NCBI GenBank assembly: GCA_002471275.1 | Contig: DKPQ01000002.1 | Location: 1 to 64,000, forward strand | Source: Flammeovirgaceae bacterium UBA7330 | GTDB lineage: Bacteria; Bacteroidota; Bacteroidia; Cytophagales; Cyclobacteriaceae | Direction of reading: 5' to 3' | DNA length: 64,000 bases | Shown: one piece after another, positions 16,519 through 25,446 of the stretch | Layout: every line of letters starts with the position of its first letter | Position numbering within the stretch: position 1 is the first letter of the stretch | Notes under the pieces: generated by a model | What the model was told of the DNA's origin: nothing | The model's database searches: none | Seen by the model: only the letters and a program-made list of their open reading frames with translations | Program-made: the position numbers and the translations under genes

Positions 16519-17005
16519 GAGTATTTCTTTGACCATTAGCTGCCGTAGCAGCAAATGAATACGATCGTAAAATAATACGTTTGACTAATGACAGTTCATC
16601 CTGCGAACGCGGGCTGTAGAGCATAATAAAGTTTGACGGAATCTCTTTTAGAAAAGCCAACGGATGGAATTCTCCCCATCCTTTCACAACAATTTCCTTA
16701 GCGTCTGTCATCGGAAGAAGCAAATGTAAGCTACCATCTGGGTATGGATGAATATGACCAAATTCCCGTTCCACTAACGCATGTGGATTTATAAGTTTAA
16801 CCATTTCGGAAAGAAACAACCCATGTGCCGGGGACTTTGATATTATTGATGGCTTTATCTCTACAAAGCTTATGGTATACGTCCAAAGCACAAGTTGGCG
16901 ATGAATATGAAGGGCTCCGTTTTGAGACAATTGCTTGTGAGGGCTGGTCGCGGTGGTTAATGGGGCGCAGTCGTCACGATCTGAAAGTTCAAATTCTTCA
17001 TTCAT
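16505..17005 (-). CDS. Luciferase-domain (DUF5519-like) protein
   Basis: This 166-residue protein has the conserved EFGHIHPYPDGSLHLLLP stretch followed by VVKGWGEFHPLA and IMLYSPRSQDE, shared with the protein at 32491-32982 (FAHFHPAPDGSMHLGLP, GWGEFHPVV, IMVYAPRNDEE). These are called luciferase-domain or DUF5519 proteins; two His residues and a Trp-Gly-Glu-Phe-His core suggest a metal or ligand site, but no reaction is established. It lies between tetR (7-bp gap) and the HD gene, so it is probably under that TetR regulator. Confidence 0.75.
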   Translation of the reverse strand: MNEEFELSDRDDCAPLTTATSPHKQLSQNGALHIHRQLVLWTYTISFVEIKPSIISKSPAHGLFLSEMVKLINPHALVEREFGHIHPYPDGSLHLLLPMTDAKEIVVKGWGEFHPLAFLKEIPSNFIMLYSPRSQDELSLVKRIILRSYSFAATAANGQRNTHVNI

Positions 17006-17012
17006 TGATTTT

Positions 17013-17636
17013 TCAGTTTTTTTGATACTTCAGCAGCTGGATCAATAAATCGCTGATTATTTCCGGGTATCCTGTCATCAGCTCATCATACTCTTTCGGA
17101 GAAATTCGCAGGCTATACGAAAAAACAATTCCATTCATCAATGGGAAGGAGCAAAGTGAATGAATTATTACATAGATATACCTGGAATCCACATCAGAAC
17201 GAATCAGTCGCTCCTGTTTCAATCTATCGAAGTAGAGCACAAATTTGTTGAGTTTCTTTCTATGCTTTTCAGTTTTTGATGCCAGTAATTCAGGCTTGCG
17301 AATGATTTCCCGCAGCAGGAATAGCATCGAATTCGTTTTGAGAAAAGTAATGAACTTGATGATAAATCTTTTCAATTTCAATTCCCAACTTTCTTCCAGA
17401 TCCTGATCCCATGTAGATAAAAGGGGCATGAAGCGCTCTAGCGCTTCATCGAAAATCCGCTCAAACATTTTCTCCTTTGTCCTAAAATAATAATGAAGCA
17501 ATGCCCGGTTGATTCCAGCACGATCCGATATCTCCTGCATTCTTGCCCCATCAAATCCTTTCGACTCAAACACCTTTCTTGCTGCCGCCAAAATCGCCTC
17601 TTCCGTGGAAAGGCTTGTTTCTAGGTTCATTTTCAA
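17013..17636 (-). CDS. TetR-family transcriptional regulator
   Basis: This 207-residue protein has the TetR DNA-binding domain at its N-terminus (TEEAILAAARKVFESKGFDG then MQEISDRAGINRALLHYYFR) and a helical ligand-binding domain after about residue 60. It begins an operon with the luciferase-domain and HD proteins and is divergent from the universal stress protein gene. Two neighbouring palindromes in the 94-bp gap are the obvious operators, so it probably represses itself and perhaps the stress gene. Confidence 0.9.
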   Translation of the reverse strand: MKMNLETSLSTEEAILAAARKVFESKGFDGARMQEISDRAGINRALLHYYFRTKEKMFERIFDEALERFMPLLSTWDQDLEESWELKLKRFIIKFITFLKTNSMLFLLREIIRKPELLASKTEKHRKKLNKFVLYFDRLKQERLIRSDVDSRYIYVIIHSLCSFPLMNGIVFSYSLRISPKEYDELMTGYPEIISDLLIQLLKYQKN

Positions 17637-17658
17637 TGTTTTTTGATTTAACTTAGTA

Positions 17659-17702
17659 TTTTAACAATTCTGTTAAAAGTAAAGTTATTCTATTAACTTT
17701 AC
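17659..17702. promoter_or_regulatory. Two adjacent palindromes, candidate TetR operators
   Basis: TTTTAACA-ATTC-TGTTAAAA (17659-17678) is a perfect palindrome with 8-bp arms, and GTAAAGTTA-TTCTAT-TAACTTTAC (17679-17702) has 9-bp arms. They abut each other in the gap between the divergent tetR and universal stress protein genes. The second overlaps TAACTTTA, which resembles a -7 box for the plus-strand gene. Both share the half-site GTTA/TAAC. Confidence 0.6.
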
Positions 17703-17730
17703 AGCGTCAAGATATTAGACAACAAGTTTT

Positions 17731-18174
17731 GTGTTCGAGGTGAAAATCATGATTGCAAGTGATTTGAGTGAAGATTCTTTGCTTATCATAGAGCAAGGGA
17801 TCAAGCTTGTGCGACAACTCCATGGAGTTGTCTGTATTATCCATGTTGTGGACAATACATTACAGTATTCCAATTATGTTCCCACGCTGCCTAAAGTTTG
17901 GAACTGGGAAGAAGTTGAACAGTACGCTATCGAATTTCTCACCAAGGGAACGCAAAAGTATTCGGACGTTGACAAAGAGATTGTGATCAGAATCGGAGAT
18001 CCAAAAAAGGAAATAATCGCGCAGGCAGCAAAGCTTGACATTTCTTATCTGGTCATTGGAACAAATGGTAAGACAGGTCTATCCCATTGGGTTATGGGGA
18101 GTAATGCAGAGTATTTGATAAGGCACGCTACTGTGCCGGTTATCGTTATACCTTATAGAAGAGAAGCTCACTAA
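17731..18174 (+). CDS. Universal stress protein, UspA family
   Basis: This protein of 144-147 residues has a UspA fold: strand KIMIASDLSEDSLLIIEQGI, a mid-protein VVCIIHVVDNT strand and the C-terminal ATP-loop motif VIGTNGKTGLSHWVMGSNAE followed by ATVPVIVIPY, which is the G-2x-G-9x-G-(S/T) signature. Members bind ATP and support survival under stress. The start is a GTG: either 17731 or the in-frame GTG at 17740, which would give MKIMIASDLSE and looks better. It is followed 19 bp later by the hydroxylase gene. Confidence 0.9.
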   Translation: MFEVKIMIASDLSEDSLLIIEQGIKLVRQLHGVVCIIHVVDNTLQYSNYVPTLPKVWNWEEVEQYAIEFLTKGTQKYSDVDKEIVIRIGDPKKEIIAQAAKLDISYLVIGTNGKTGLSHWVMGSNAEYLIRHATVPVIVIPYRREAH

Positions 18175-18193
18175 AATAAAATATAAAAGAATT

Positions 18194-18814
18194 ATGGAGG
18201 TAACGCCAAAGAATGCCGGAACACGTAAACTATTTGACAGCGTAGTGCTTGAACGATTAACACGAACGCATATTGCTGTCCCAACTTCAATACTTGTTTT
18301 GTATTCGGCAGCCCTATTTTATTGGAGTTTGACAAACACTGTAACGACAAGGGGCATGGCGACCGTTCTTTTCTTTGCAGGATGGTTTGTATATACATGG
18401 GTTGAATACAATACACACAGATATATTTTTCACATGGCCACGTACTCGAAGCTGAAATCAAAGATTCAATACGCAATACATGGTATCCATCATGAGTATC
18501 CAAGAGACAAAGAAAGGCTGGCCATGCCTCCAATACTAAGCGTAACCATTTCCACAATTTTGCTATTGGTTTTAAGATTAGTGATGGGTGACTATGTTTT
18601 TGCATTTTTACCCGGATTTTTAGTGGGGTACTCAATTTATCTTGGCATCCATTATATCCTTCACGCCTTTCCACCGCCTCGAAACTTTTTTAAAGTACTT
18701 TGGGTAAACCATAGCATTCACCATTACAGGGACAGTGAATCAGTCTTTGGCGTTTCTTCTCCTTTGTGGGATTACATTTACGGAACAATGCCTCGTAATA
18801 CCAGAAATGGTTGA
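18194..18814 (+). CDS. Fatty-acid hydroxylase superfamily protein
   Basis: This 206-residue membrane protein has the histidine boxes of the sterol desaturase/fatty-acid hydroxylase family: HRYIFH near residue 77, HGIHH near 97, HYILH near 159 and HSIHH near 176. These ligate a di-iron centre that inserts oxygen into an acyl or sterol chain. Four membrane helices surround the boxes (29-47, 56-73, 115-133, 138-155). The compact length fits the ceramide/fatty-acid 2-hydroxylase-like branch, and the true substrate is unknown. It follows the universal stress gene with a 19-bp gap, so the two form an operon. Confidence 0.85.
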   Translation: MEVTPKNAGTRKLFDSVVLERLTRTHIAVPTSILVLYSAALFYWSLTNTVTTRGMATVLFFAGWFVYTWVEYNTHRYIFHMATYSKLKSKIQYAIHGIHHEYPRDKERLAMPPILSVTISTILLLVLRLVMGDYVFAFLPGFLVGYSIYLGIHYILHAFPPPRNFFKVLWVNHSIHHYRDSESVFGVSSPLWDYIYGTMPRNTRNG

Positions 18815-18872
18815 CGTTCGGTTTAAATAGACAAAATTGTTTTGAAGGCATTACTTCTGTACTCAAATAGCA

Positions 18873-19502
18873 ATGTACAATTCTGAAAACAGGGAGAAAA
18901 TACTTACGTGTGCCGAGAATCTATTTAGAAAATACGGCACCAGGAGCATTTCTATGGATGACATTGCTCATCACCTGAACATGTCAAAGAAAACCATTTA
19001 TGAGTCATTTGCAAACAAAAATGAAATCGTTTATCAGATCATGACCGTCCTTCGAAAAAGACTGGAAGGATTAGTTGATGCCATTTTTGACAAACCCGCC
19101 AACCCTGTTGAACGGTTGATAAAAATTTTCATCTTCATCACATCCATGATGAGAGAAATCAGCCCTTCATTGATTTACGATTTACAAAAGTATCACGAGA
19201 ATGGCTGGAAAATTCTACTGGAGTTCAGAGACGATTTTTTGGCCAGCAAGATTAAAGACGTTGTAATTGCTGGAATCAGGAAACACTACTTAAACTCAAC
19301 ACTCGATGTAAATTTCTATGTCATTTTTTTTCTTGAAGTGGCTCGGTTGTCCGCCAATGAAAAACTTTTACCACGGGCAAAATATTCAGAACAGGCATTA
19401 ACAATCTATTTAATTGATTGCCTGATCAGCGGGATTGCTACAGAAAAAGGGAGGCGTGTTTGCAAGAATCTGAAATTAAACAATCTTCAAAATCTCGATT
19501 AA
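18873..19502 (+). CDS. TetR-family regulator of an RND efflux operon
   Basis: This 209-residue protein has a TetR helix-turn-helix (REKILTCAENLFRKYGTRSI then MDDIAHHLNMSKKTIYESFA) and a long helical effector domain. It lies 24 bp upstream of a TolC-adaptor-RND triplet on the same strand, the usual order for Bacteroidota efflux operons in which the repressor is encoded first. I saw no clear palindrome in the 58 bp before it. Probable ligands are hydrophobic toxic compounds, by analogy only. Confidence 0.9.
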   Translation: MYNSENREKILTCAENLFRKYGTRSISMDDIAHHLNMSKKTIYESFANKNEIVYQIMTVLRKRLEGLVDAIFDKPANPVERLIKIFIFITSMMREISPSLIYDLQKYHENGWKILLEFRDDFLASKIKDVVIAGIRKHYLNSTLDVNFYVIFFLEVARLSANEKLLPRAKYSEQALTIYLIDCLISGIATEKGRRVCKNLKLNNLQNLD

Positions 19503-19526
19503 ACCATATATAATAATAATCAGCTA

Positions 19527-20903
19527 ATGAGTATCAAAAATCTAAAGTCAGTACTTATCCTTTTTAATCTCTTCCCAGCAATACTCTTTGCACAAGAGGT
19601 TCAACACTATTCTCTCAGGCAGTGTATTCAACAGGCCATGACCGAGAATGTTTCCATTCTCAAAGCTCAAATGGATGAGGAGGAAGGAAGGCAAAAAACA
19701 AAGGAAGTGAAAGCAACAGCCTTTCCTCAGATTAATGCAACTGGGGAACTGATTGATAATGTGCTGCGGCAAGCGTTCGTTTTTCCGGCAGCATTGGGCG
19801 ATCCGAATGCCGGTCCAGATGATTACATTGTGCTACGTGGTGGGCTACAATATTCAACATCAATTAATGTGCAGGCAAATCAGCAGCTCTATAACCAAAG
19901 CCTGTTTACAGGTATCAAGGCTGCAAAAGTAGGCGAAGATTATTACAAGTTTAACCGTGAACGAATTGAAGAAGAAACGATCTACCAAGTTGCATCCTTG
20001 TTTTACCGCGTGGCCACTTTGAAGACGCAACAAATTGTTTTGGAGACTAATCAAGAAGAATTGCAAAAGAGCCTTGCCATCTCCAAGGATCGGTTTAACA
20101 ATGGCTTAGCCCGCAAGCTTGATGTCGACAGGTTACAGATAGGCGTCACCAATATCGAAACTCAATTGGCCAGCATACGGGACAGTTATAGTGTGTTGAT
20201 AAGCCATTTAAAATTACTAATTGGCCTTAACCAGGATTCTGCTTTCGACATTGATTTCCAGTTGCTTGCTGATTTGGACTCTGCGTTCTTAAATTATACA
20301 CCGAGCTCATTACCAACAGAATTCGTATGGGAAGGCAAGATTGAGTACAAGCAATTAACCACCCAGCTCTCCTTGTATAAACTGGAGAGAAAAAATTATT
20401 CAGCAGGTTATTACCCGACTTTATCTGCATTTGCGAATTACACTTACCAGGGGCAATCTAATTCGTTTTTGTTGGCGAGTGATGCGAATCCACTTTGGTT
20501 TGATGTCGCATCAATTGGCTTACGCTTAAATATCCCCATCTTTGATGGTTTTCGAAGGCATGCACAAATGCAGCAATCCCGAATCCGGCAATTGAAAACA
20601 GAGAAAGATTTGACTTTCGTTAAGCAACAGTCCTCAACCGCTAGTGAAAATGCTGCCAGGTCACTTGAAGTGAATTACAAAAATTTCCAGGCTCAACAAC
20701 AAAATGTTCTGCTAGCCAACAGTGTTTATGATGCAACCGAGCAGAATTATAACGAAGGGATCAGCCCTCTGACTGACTTATTGCAAGCAGAGACTGCCAG
20801 AATCCAGGCACAAAGCCAGCTGATCGAGGCGTTGTTAAAAGTAAAACAATCGGAAATAGACTTGCTTAGGGCCAACGGTAACATCAAATCTTTATTAAAC
20901 TAA
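19527..20903 (+). CDS. Outer-membrane efflux channel, TolC family
   Basis: This 458-residue protein has a signal peptide (SVLILFNLFPAILFAQEVQH, cleaved near the AQ) and two copies of the TolC helical hairpin, with heptad-rich helices around 150-220 and 360-450 and the typical NEGISPLTDLLQAETARIQA-like motif (here YNEGISPLTDLLQ). It forms the trimeric exit duct of an RND pump. It is followed after 31 bp by the adaptor and then the pump, all on one transcript with the TetR gene. Confidence 0.9.
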   Translation: MSIKNLKSVLILFNLFPAILFAQEVQHYSLRQCIQQAMTENVSILKAQMDEEEGRQKTKEVKATAFPQINATGELIDNVLRQAFVFPAALGDPNAGPDDYIVLRGGLQYSTSINVQANQQLYNQSLFTGIKAAKVGEDYYKFNRERIEEETIYQVASLFYRVATLKTQQIVLETNQEELQKSLAISKDRFNNGLARKLDVDRLQIGVTNIETQLASIRDSYSVLISHLKLLIGLNQDSAFDIDFQLLADLDSAFLNYTPSSLPTEFVWEGKIEYKQLTTQLSLYKLERKNYSAGYYPTLSAFANYTYQGQSNSFLLASDANPLWFDVASIGLRLNIPIFDGFRRHAQMQQSRIRQLKTEKDLTFVKQQSSTASENAARSLEVNYKNFQAQQQNVLLANSVYDATEQNYNEGISPLTDLLQAETARIQAQSQLIEALLKVKQSEIDLLRANGNIKSLLN

Positions 20904-20934
20904 ATTCTAATTAATCTAATTCAGGAATTATAAT

Positions 20935-21999
20935 ATGAAAAAAACCATAATCGCAATAATTATCCTCATTGTACTTGTAATAATTAGTGCCTATGTGCTC
21001 AAGAGCAATAAGGAGAGGATGAAGGAAAAAACTGAGCTTGCAAAGGTTGCTAATGCAACAATTCCAGTACAGGTAGCCGTAACAAAGCGGGAAGCGTTGG
21101 GTGGTAGTTTTACAGCAACCGGCAGTTTTTCGCCATCCAGACAAGTCATTGTTTCCACGGAAGCGGCTGGCAAGATTGTAAACATATCCGTTGACGAAGG
21201 ACGATTCGTTCAGCCGGGACAATTACTTGCAAGAATGGAATATGAGACGCTTGAAGCTGATGTCAAGTCAGCAACTGCTAACCTAAAGAAATTGGAAACC
21301 GATGTGGAGCGCTATAAGAACCTGGTAAAAACTGGGGGAGTTACACAGGCTCAGCTTGATGAGATCAACCTGAACTACGTTAATGCGGAAGCAAGGTTAA
21401 TAAATGCGAGGGAACGATTGAAAGACTCTTACCTGACCGCGCCATTTGCCGGTTATGTGAATAAGCGCTTTATAGAAAATGGCCAGTATATCGCATCCGG
21501 CAAAGAGGCTTTTGAAATTGTCGACATGACGAAGATGAAAATGGTGGTGAACGTAACAGAGGATCAGGTGTTGAAAGTAAATCAAGCCCGGCAAATTAAG
21601 GTGTCAGCAGATGTTTATCCTGATGTTGATTACAAGGCCCGTCTAAAGTTTGTGGGTGGGACTGCCGATGTCAACCTGAACTTTCCGGTAGAACTTGAGA
21701 TCACCAATGTAAAAGACAAACCGCTTCGGGGTGGAATGTATGGTCGCGCTACATTTGAATTGCCTGCGGCTGAAACTTCCCTGGTGATTCCACGGGCTAC
21801 ACTCCTGGGGAGCATTGAAAATGCTCAGGTGTATGTCGTTTCAGGAGACTCTGTTATGTTAAGGCCGATCATCATCGGGAGGCTTTTCTCCAATAATGTC
21901 GAAGTACTTGATGGTATAAAGGAAGGTGAGAAGGTAGTTACGAGCGGTCAAATCAACCTGAGTGATGGTGCCAAAGTAACAATCCTGAATGAAAATTAA
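20935..21999 (+). CDS. RND efflux periplasmic adaptor (membrane-fusion protein)
   Basis: This 354-residue adaptor has an N-terminal membrane anchor (TIIAIIILIVLVIISAYVL), then the lipoyl half-motifs (GKIVNISVDEGRFVQPGQLL and APFAGYVNKRFIENGQYIAS), a coiled-coil hairpin at about 105-160, and beta-barrel and membrane-proximal domains (the QARQIKVSADVYPDVD and PLRGGMYGRA stretches). It couples the inner-membrane pump to the TolC channel. It lies between the channel gene and the pump gene with short gaps. Confidence 0.9.
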   Translation: MKKTIIAIIILIVLVIISAYVLKSNKERMKEKTELAKVANATIPVQVAVTKREALGGSFTATGSFSPSRQVIVSTEAAGKIVNISVDEGRFVQPGQLLARMEYETLEADVKSATANLKKLETDVERYKNLVKTGGVTQAQLDEINLNYVNAEARLINARERLKDSYLTAPFAGYVNKRFIENGQYIASGKEAFEIVDMTKMKMVVNVTEDQVLKVNQARQIKVSADVYPDVDYKARLKFVGGTADVNLNFPVELEITNVKDKPLRGGMYGRATFELPAAETSLVIPRATLLGSIENAQVYVVSGDSVMLRPIIIGRLFSNNVEVLDGIKEGEKVVTSGQINLSDGAKVTILNEN

Positions 22000-22024
22000 T
22001 TGATGTCCTTAGCACAACACTGAT

Positions 22025-25000
22025 ATGAAAATAACTGAAGTTTCGATAAAAAGGCCATCGCTTATATTGGTTCTTTTTATAACACTGACATTTCTTGGCC
22101 TTAACAGCTATCAAAAACTAGGGTATGAATTGATGCCCAAATTCAGTGCACCTATCATAACAATTTCCGCAATCTACCCGGGAGCTTCACCCAATGAAGT
22201 GGAAAACTCCGTAACAAAGGAAATTGAAAATGCCATATCCTCCATGGAAAATGTGGATAAAATCACCGCCAGTTCTTATGAGGGCCTATCGGTTATTGTT
22301 ATCGAACTCCGCACGGAGGCAAATGTTGATTTGGCGTTGCAAGATGCTCAGCGAAAAGTGAACGCTATTTTATCCGAGCTTCCGGACGATGTAAAGACAC
22401 CTTCATTAGGTAAGTTCTCATTCGATGATCTGCCTATTATTAATCTTGGCATTTCCGCTAAAATGAACGCGACTGATTTGTATGATTTGGTCACGCAACG
22501 TATTCAGCCAAACCTGGCAAAAATTCCGGGTGTTGCGCAGACAAACATAATCGGTGGCGAAGAGCGTGAGATTCGCATAAACGTCAATAAAGATAAACTG
22601 CAGGCTTATAGACTCTCCCTTCCCCAACTCGTTCAATTGATTCAAACTTCCAATATTGATTTTCCTACGGGGAAAATAATATCCGAGGAGGAACAAATCC
22701 TGGTAAGATTGGCCGGTAAATACAAAACGTTGGAAGAAATAAAAAACCTGGTGGTTGCTTCAACACCTCAGGGAGGACCTGTTTATTTAAAAGATGTTGC
22801 AGAAGTTCAGGATACCAAGAAGGAGGTCAAACTCATTAACCGCATTGATTTATTGAATTCCATCGGGCTGAGCATTCAAAAGCAAACTGACGCCAATGCC
22901 GTAGCGGTGAGTGAATTGGTACACAAGGAATTAGCCAAACTTGAGAACTTGTATTCTAATATTGATCTTAAGTTTACCATTGCCAGGGACTCTACCGAAT
23001 ACACCCTGGAGGCAGCCGATGCCGTAATACATGATCTTATTCTCGCTATCATCCTGGTGGCAGCTATTATGTTAATATTCCTGCATTCTATAAGGAATTC
23101 AATTATTGTCATGGTAGCCATACCCCTCTCTCTGGTAGCTACTTTTATCGGTATGTCTCTGTTCGGATTTACACTGAACCTGATGTCGCTCCTTGGTCTT
23201 TCGTTGGTGGTGGGCATATTAGTGGATGATGCCATTGTGGTAATTGAAAATATTTATCGCCATATGGAGATGGGTAAAGATAAAATTCAGGCTGCCTATG
23301 ATGGCGTGAAAGAAATCGGATTCACGGTTACCTCGATCACCATGGTAATCGTTGTTGTGTTCTTGCCCATTGCCCTGACAACTGGTATTATTTCTAATAT
23401 CATGCGGCAGTTTTCTATCGTGATCGTGATCGCAACCTTGTTGTCATTACTGGTGTCATTCACGATGGTTCCTTTTCTCTATTCAAGATTTGGAAAATTG
23501 GAGCGCTTAACCGATAAAACATTCTTTGGAAGATTTGTTTTGAGATTTGAGGAGACGTTAGACAGATTTATTCATTGGGTTCAGAACGTATTGAGATGGT
23601 CATTGAAACACCGATTTATCACCCTCACCATCGCTGCCCTGCTCTTTTTTGGATCTGTTAGCTTAATTGTAGCAGGCTTTATTGGGACAGAATTTATCGC
23701 CCAGGGAGATCGTGGCGAATTCGTCCTGGTTCTTGAATATCCAAAGCGAACTTCAGTGGCTCAGAATAATATTCAGTCGCGAAAAATTGAGGAGTTTGTT
23801 TCATCCAAAAAAGAGGTTGTATCAACCATCACTACCATCGGACAAACCAGTGAAGGTGGCTTCTTTGGATCCGCTACCGGAACACCCTACAAATCCGAGA
23901 TTACAGTTAAGCTTGTTTCGGAAGATCAGCGCGAAAAGAGTTCAGATATCTATGGTGTTCTTTTAAAGAATGAGATCATGGATAAATTTCCTGGGGTAAA
24001 AGTAAAATCGACACCCATATCAATATTAGGTACTGCCGAGCAAGCACCGATTCAGCTTATCGTTACCGGCCCGTCTTTTGACACGGTAATGGTAGCGGCC
24101 AATAAACTCATGCAGAAGGTAAAGAAAGTGGAGGGAACACAGGAGGTAAAGCTTACGGTAGAGGCGGGAAGTCCCGAGGTGGTTGTTACCACAGACAGAC
24201 AAAAGATGGCCGAGTTGGGCCTGGATCTCCAAACTGTAGGAGCCACTATGCAATATGCTTTCAACGGCAATAATGATGCGAGTTTCAGACAAGGCGAGTA
24301 TGAGTATGATATAAATATACTATTTGATGAGTTTAACCGTAAAAGCATTGAGGATGTGCGTGCACTTACCTTTCTAAGTAAATACGGAAAGCTGGTTAGG
24401 CTTGACCAATTTGCCGAAGTAAGGGAAAGTTTTGGGCCATCCAAACTTGAACGGTTTAATAGGATAACTTCCGTCAATATTAATTCTCAATTACTCGGAC
24501 GCCCGTCTGGATCGGTTGCTGCAGAAATAATGGGAATTATTGATAGCATGACTTTACCTGCTGGAGTAAGTGTGATTTTTGGTGGAAATCAGCAGAGACA
24601 AGAAGAATCTTTTGGGCAATTAGGATTTGCCTTTATTACATCTATAATATTAGTATATCTCATAATGGTGGCACTTTATGACAACTTTGTTTACCCATTT
24701 GTTGTATTGTTTTCCATACCACTGGCAATCATAGGAGCCCTGGTTGCATTGGCACTTTCCGCCCAAACGCTGAGCTTGTTTACGCTCCTCGGTATTATTA
24801 TGCTTATCGGACTGGTGGCCAAAAATGCCATACTGGTAGTTGATTTTACAAATCACCTCAAAGAAAAAGGGATGACGACAGAAGAGGCGTTGTTGGAAGC
24901 AACTAAGGAACGCCTTCGCCCTATCCTGATGACAACAATTGCCATGGTGGCGGGGATGATGCCAGTGGCGTTGGCCACTGGACCAGGAGCGGACTGGAAA

Positions 25001-25159
25001 AATGGATTGGCTTGGTCGATAATTGGTGGCTTGACCAGTTCCATGTTTTTAACGTTAGTGGTTGTTCCTGTAGTTTATCAGCTTGTTGACAGAGCTTTGA
25101 TAAAAACCGGGCTGTTAAATGAAGCAAGAAAAGCCAGGTACAAAGAGTTTGAGACTTAA
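22025..25159 (+). CDS. RND multidrug efflux pump, AcrB-like
   Basis: This 1044-residue inner-membrane pump has the RND layout: TM1, a large porter loop, TM2-6 (from about 335), a second loop and TM8-12. The proton-relay residues are present: Asp-Asp in GILVDDAIVVIENIYRH and Lys in LVAKNAILVVDFTNHL. The RLRPILMTT motif of TM11 is also there. It takes toxic hydrophobic molecules from the periplasm or membrane and drives them out through the TolC channel. It ends the tetR-tolC-mfp-rnd operon; an IS66 remnant follows 6 bp after its stop. Confidence 0.95.
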   Translation: MKITEVSIKRPSLILVLFITLTFLGLNSYQKLGYELMPKFSAPIITISAIYPGASPNEVENSVTKEIENAISSMENVDKITASSYEGLSVIVIELRTEANVDLALQDAQRKVNAILSELPDDVKTPSLGKFSFDDLPIINLGISAKMNATDLYDLVTQRIQPNLAKIPGVAQTNIIGGEEREIRINVNKDKLQAYRLSLPQLVQLIQTSNIDFPTGKIISEEEQILVRLAGKYKTLEEIKNLVVASTPQGGPVYLKDVAEVQDTKKEVKLINRIDLLNSIGLSIQKQTDANAVAVSELVHKELAKLENLYSNIDLKFTIARDSTEYTLEAADAVIHDLILAIILVAAIMLIFLHSIRNSIIVMVAIPLSLVATFIGMSLFGFTLNLMSLLGLSLVVGILVDDAIVVIENIYRHMEMGKDKIQAAYDGVKEIGFTVTSITMVIVVVFLPIALTTGIISNIMRQFSIVIVIATLLSLLVSFTMVPFLYSRFGKLERLTDKTFFGRFVLRFEETLDRFIHWVQNVLRWSLKHRFITLTIAALLFFGSVSLIVAGFIGTEFIAQGDRGEFVLVLEYPKRTSVAQNNIQSRKIEEFVSSKKEVVSTITTIGQTSEGGFFGSATGTPYKSEITVKLVSEDQREKSSDIYGVLLKNEIMDKFPGVKVKSTPISILGTAEQAPIQLIVTGPSFDTVMVAANKLMQKVKKVEGTQEVKLTVEAGSPEVVVTTDRQKMAELGLDLQTVGATMQYAFNGNNDASFRQGEYEYDINILFDEFNRKSIEDVRALTFLSKYGKLVRLDQFAEVRESFGPSKLERFNRITSVNINSQLLGRPSGSVAAEIMGIIDSMTLPAGVSVIFGGNQQRQEESFGQLGFAFITSIILVYLIMVALYDNFVYPFVVLFSIPLAIIGALVALALSAQTLSLFTLLGIIMLIGLVAKNAILVVDFTNHLKEKGMTTEEALLEATKERLRPILMTTIAMVAGMMPVALATGPGADWKNGLAWSIIGGLTSSMFLTLVVVPVVYQLVDRALIKTGLLNEARKARYKEFET

Positions 25160-25165
25160 GATTTT

Positions 25166-25360
25166 GTGAAGACGATCTTCAGAAGACTTGGTGAGCTTAT
25201 TCAAAAATGGAAAAGCAGTGATCTAAGCCAAAAGGAATTTTGCGCTCAATAATACATCGCCTATGTAGGGGGTTTCATTATTGGGGCTAAAAAGTTCAGG
25301 GAAGAAAAGGCATTATCAAATTCCGATTCCGGGTTTATTGCGGTTTAGGTTACATCTTCG
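25166..25360 (+). pseudogene. Remnant of an IS66-type accessory gene
   Basis: The plus strand reads FRRLGELIQKWKSSDLSQKE, FCAQ, stop, YIAYVGGFHYWG, stop, and later LSNSDSGFIAV. This is the look of the small helix-turn-helix accessory protein of IS66 elements (IQEWxxSGxSxKxFCxQxxIxxxxFxYW). Two in-frame stops and probable frameshifts make it non-functional. Nothing else of the IS is visible. The remaining 25361-25446 is AT-rich with no gene. Confidence 0.6.
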
Positions 25361-25446
25361 GTTTCAAAAAGGTAGTGAGTAGTGCATAGAGGCATTCATA
25401 AACTGCATAAAAAATAGTTTAACCTTATTGGCGTAATTAGTAACGC

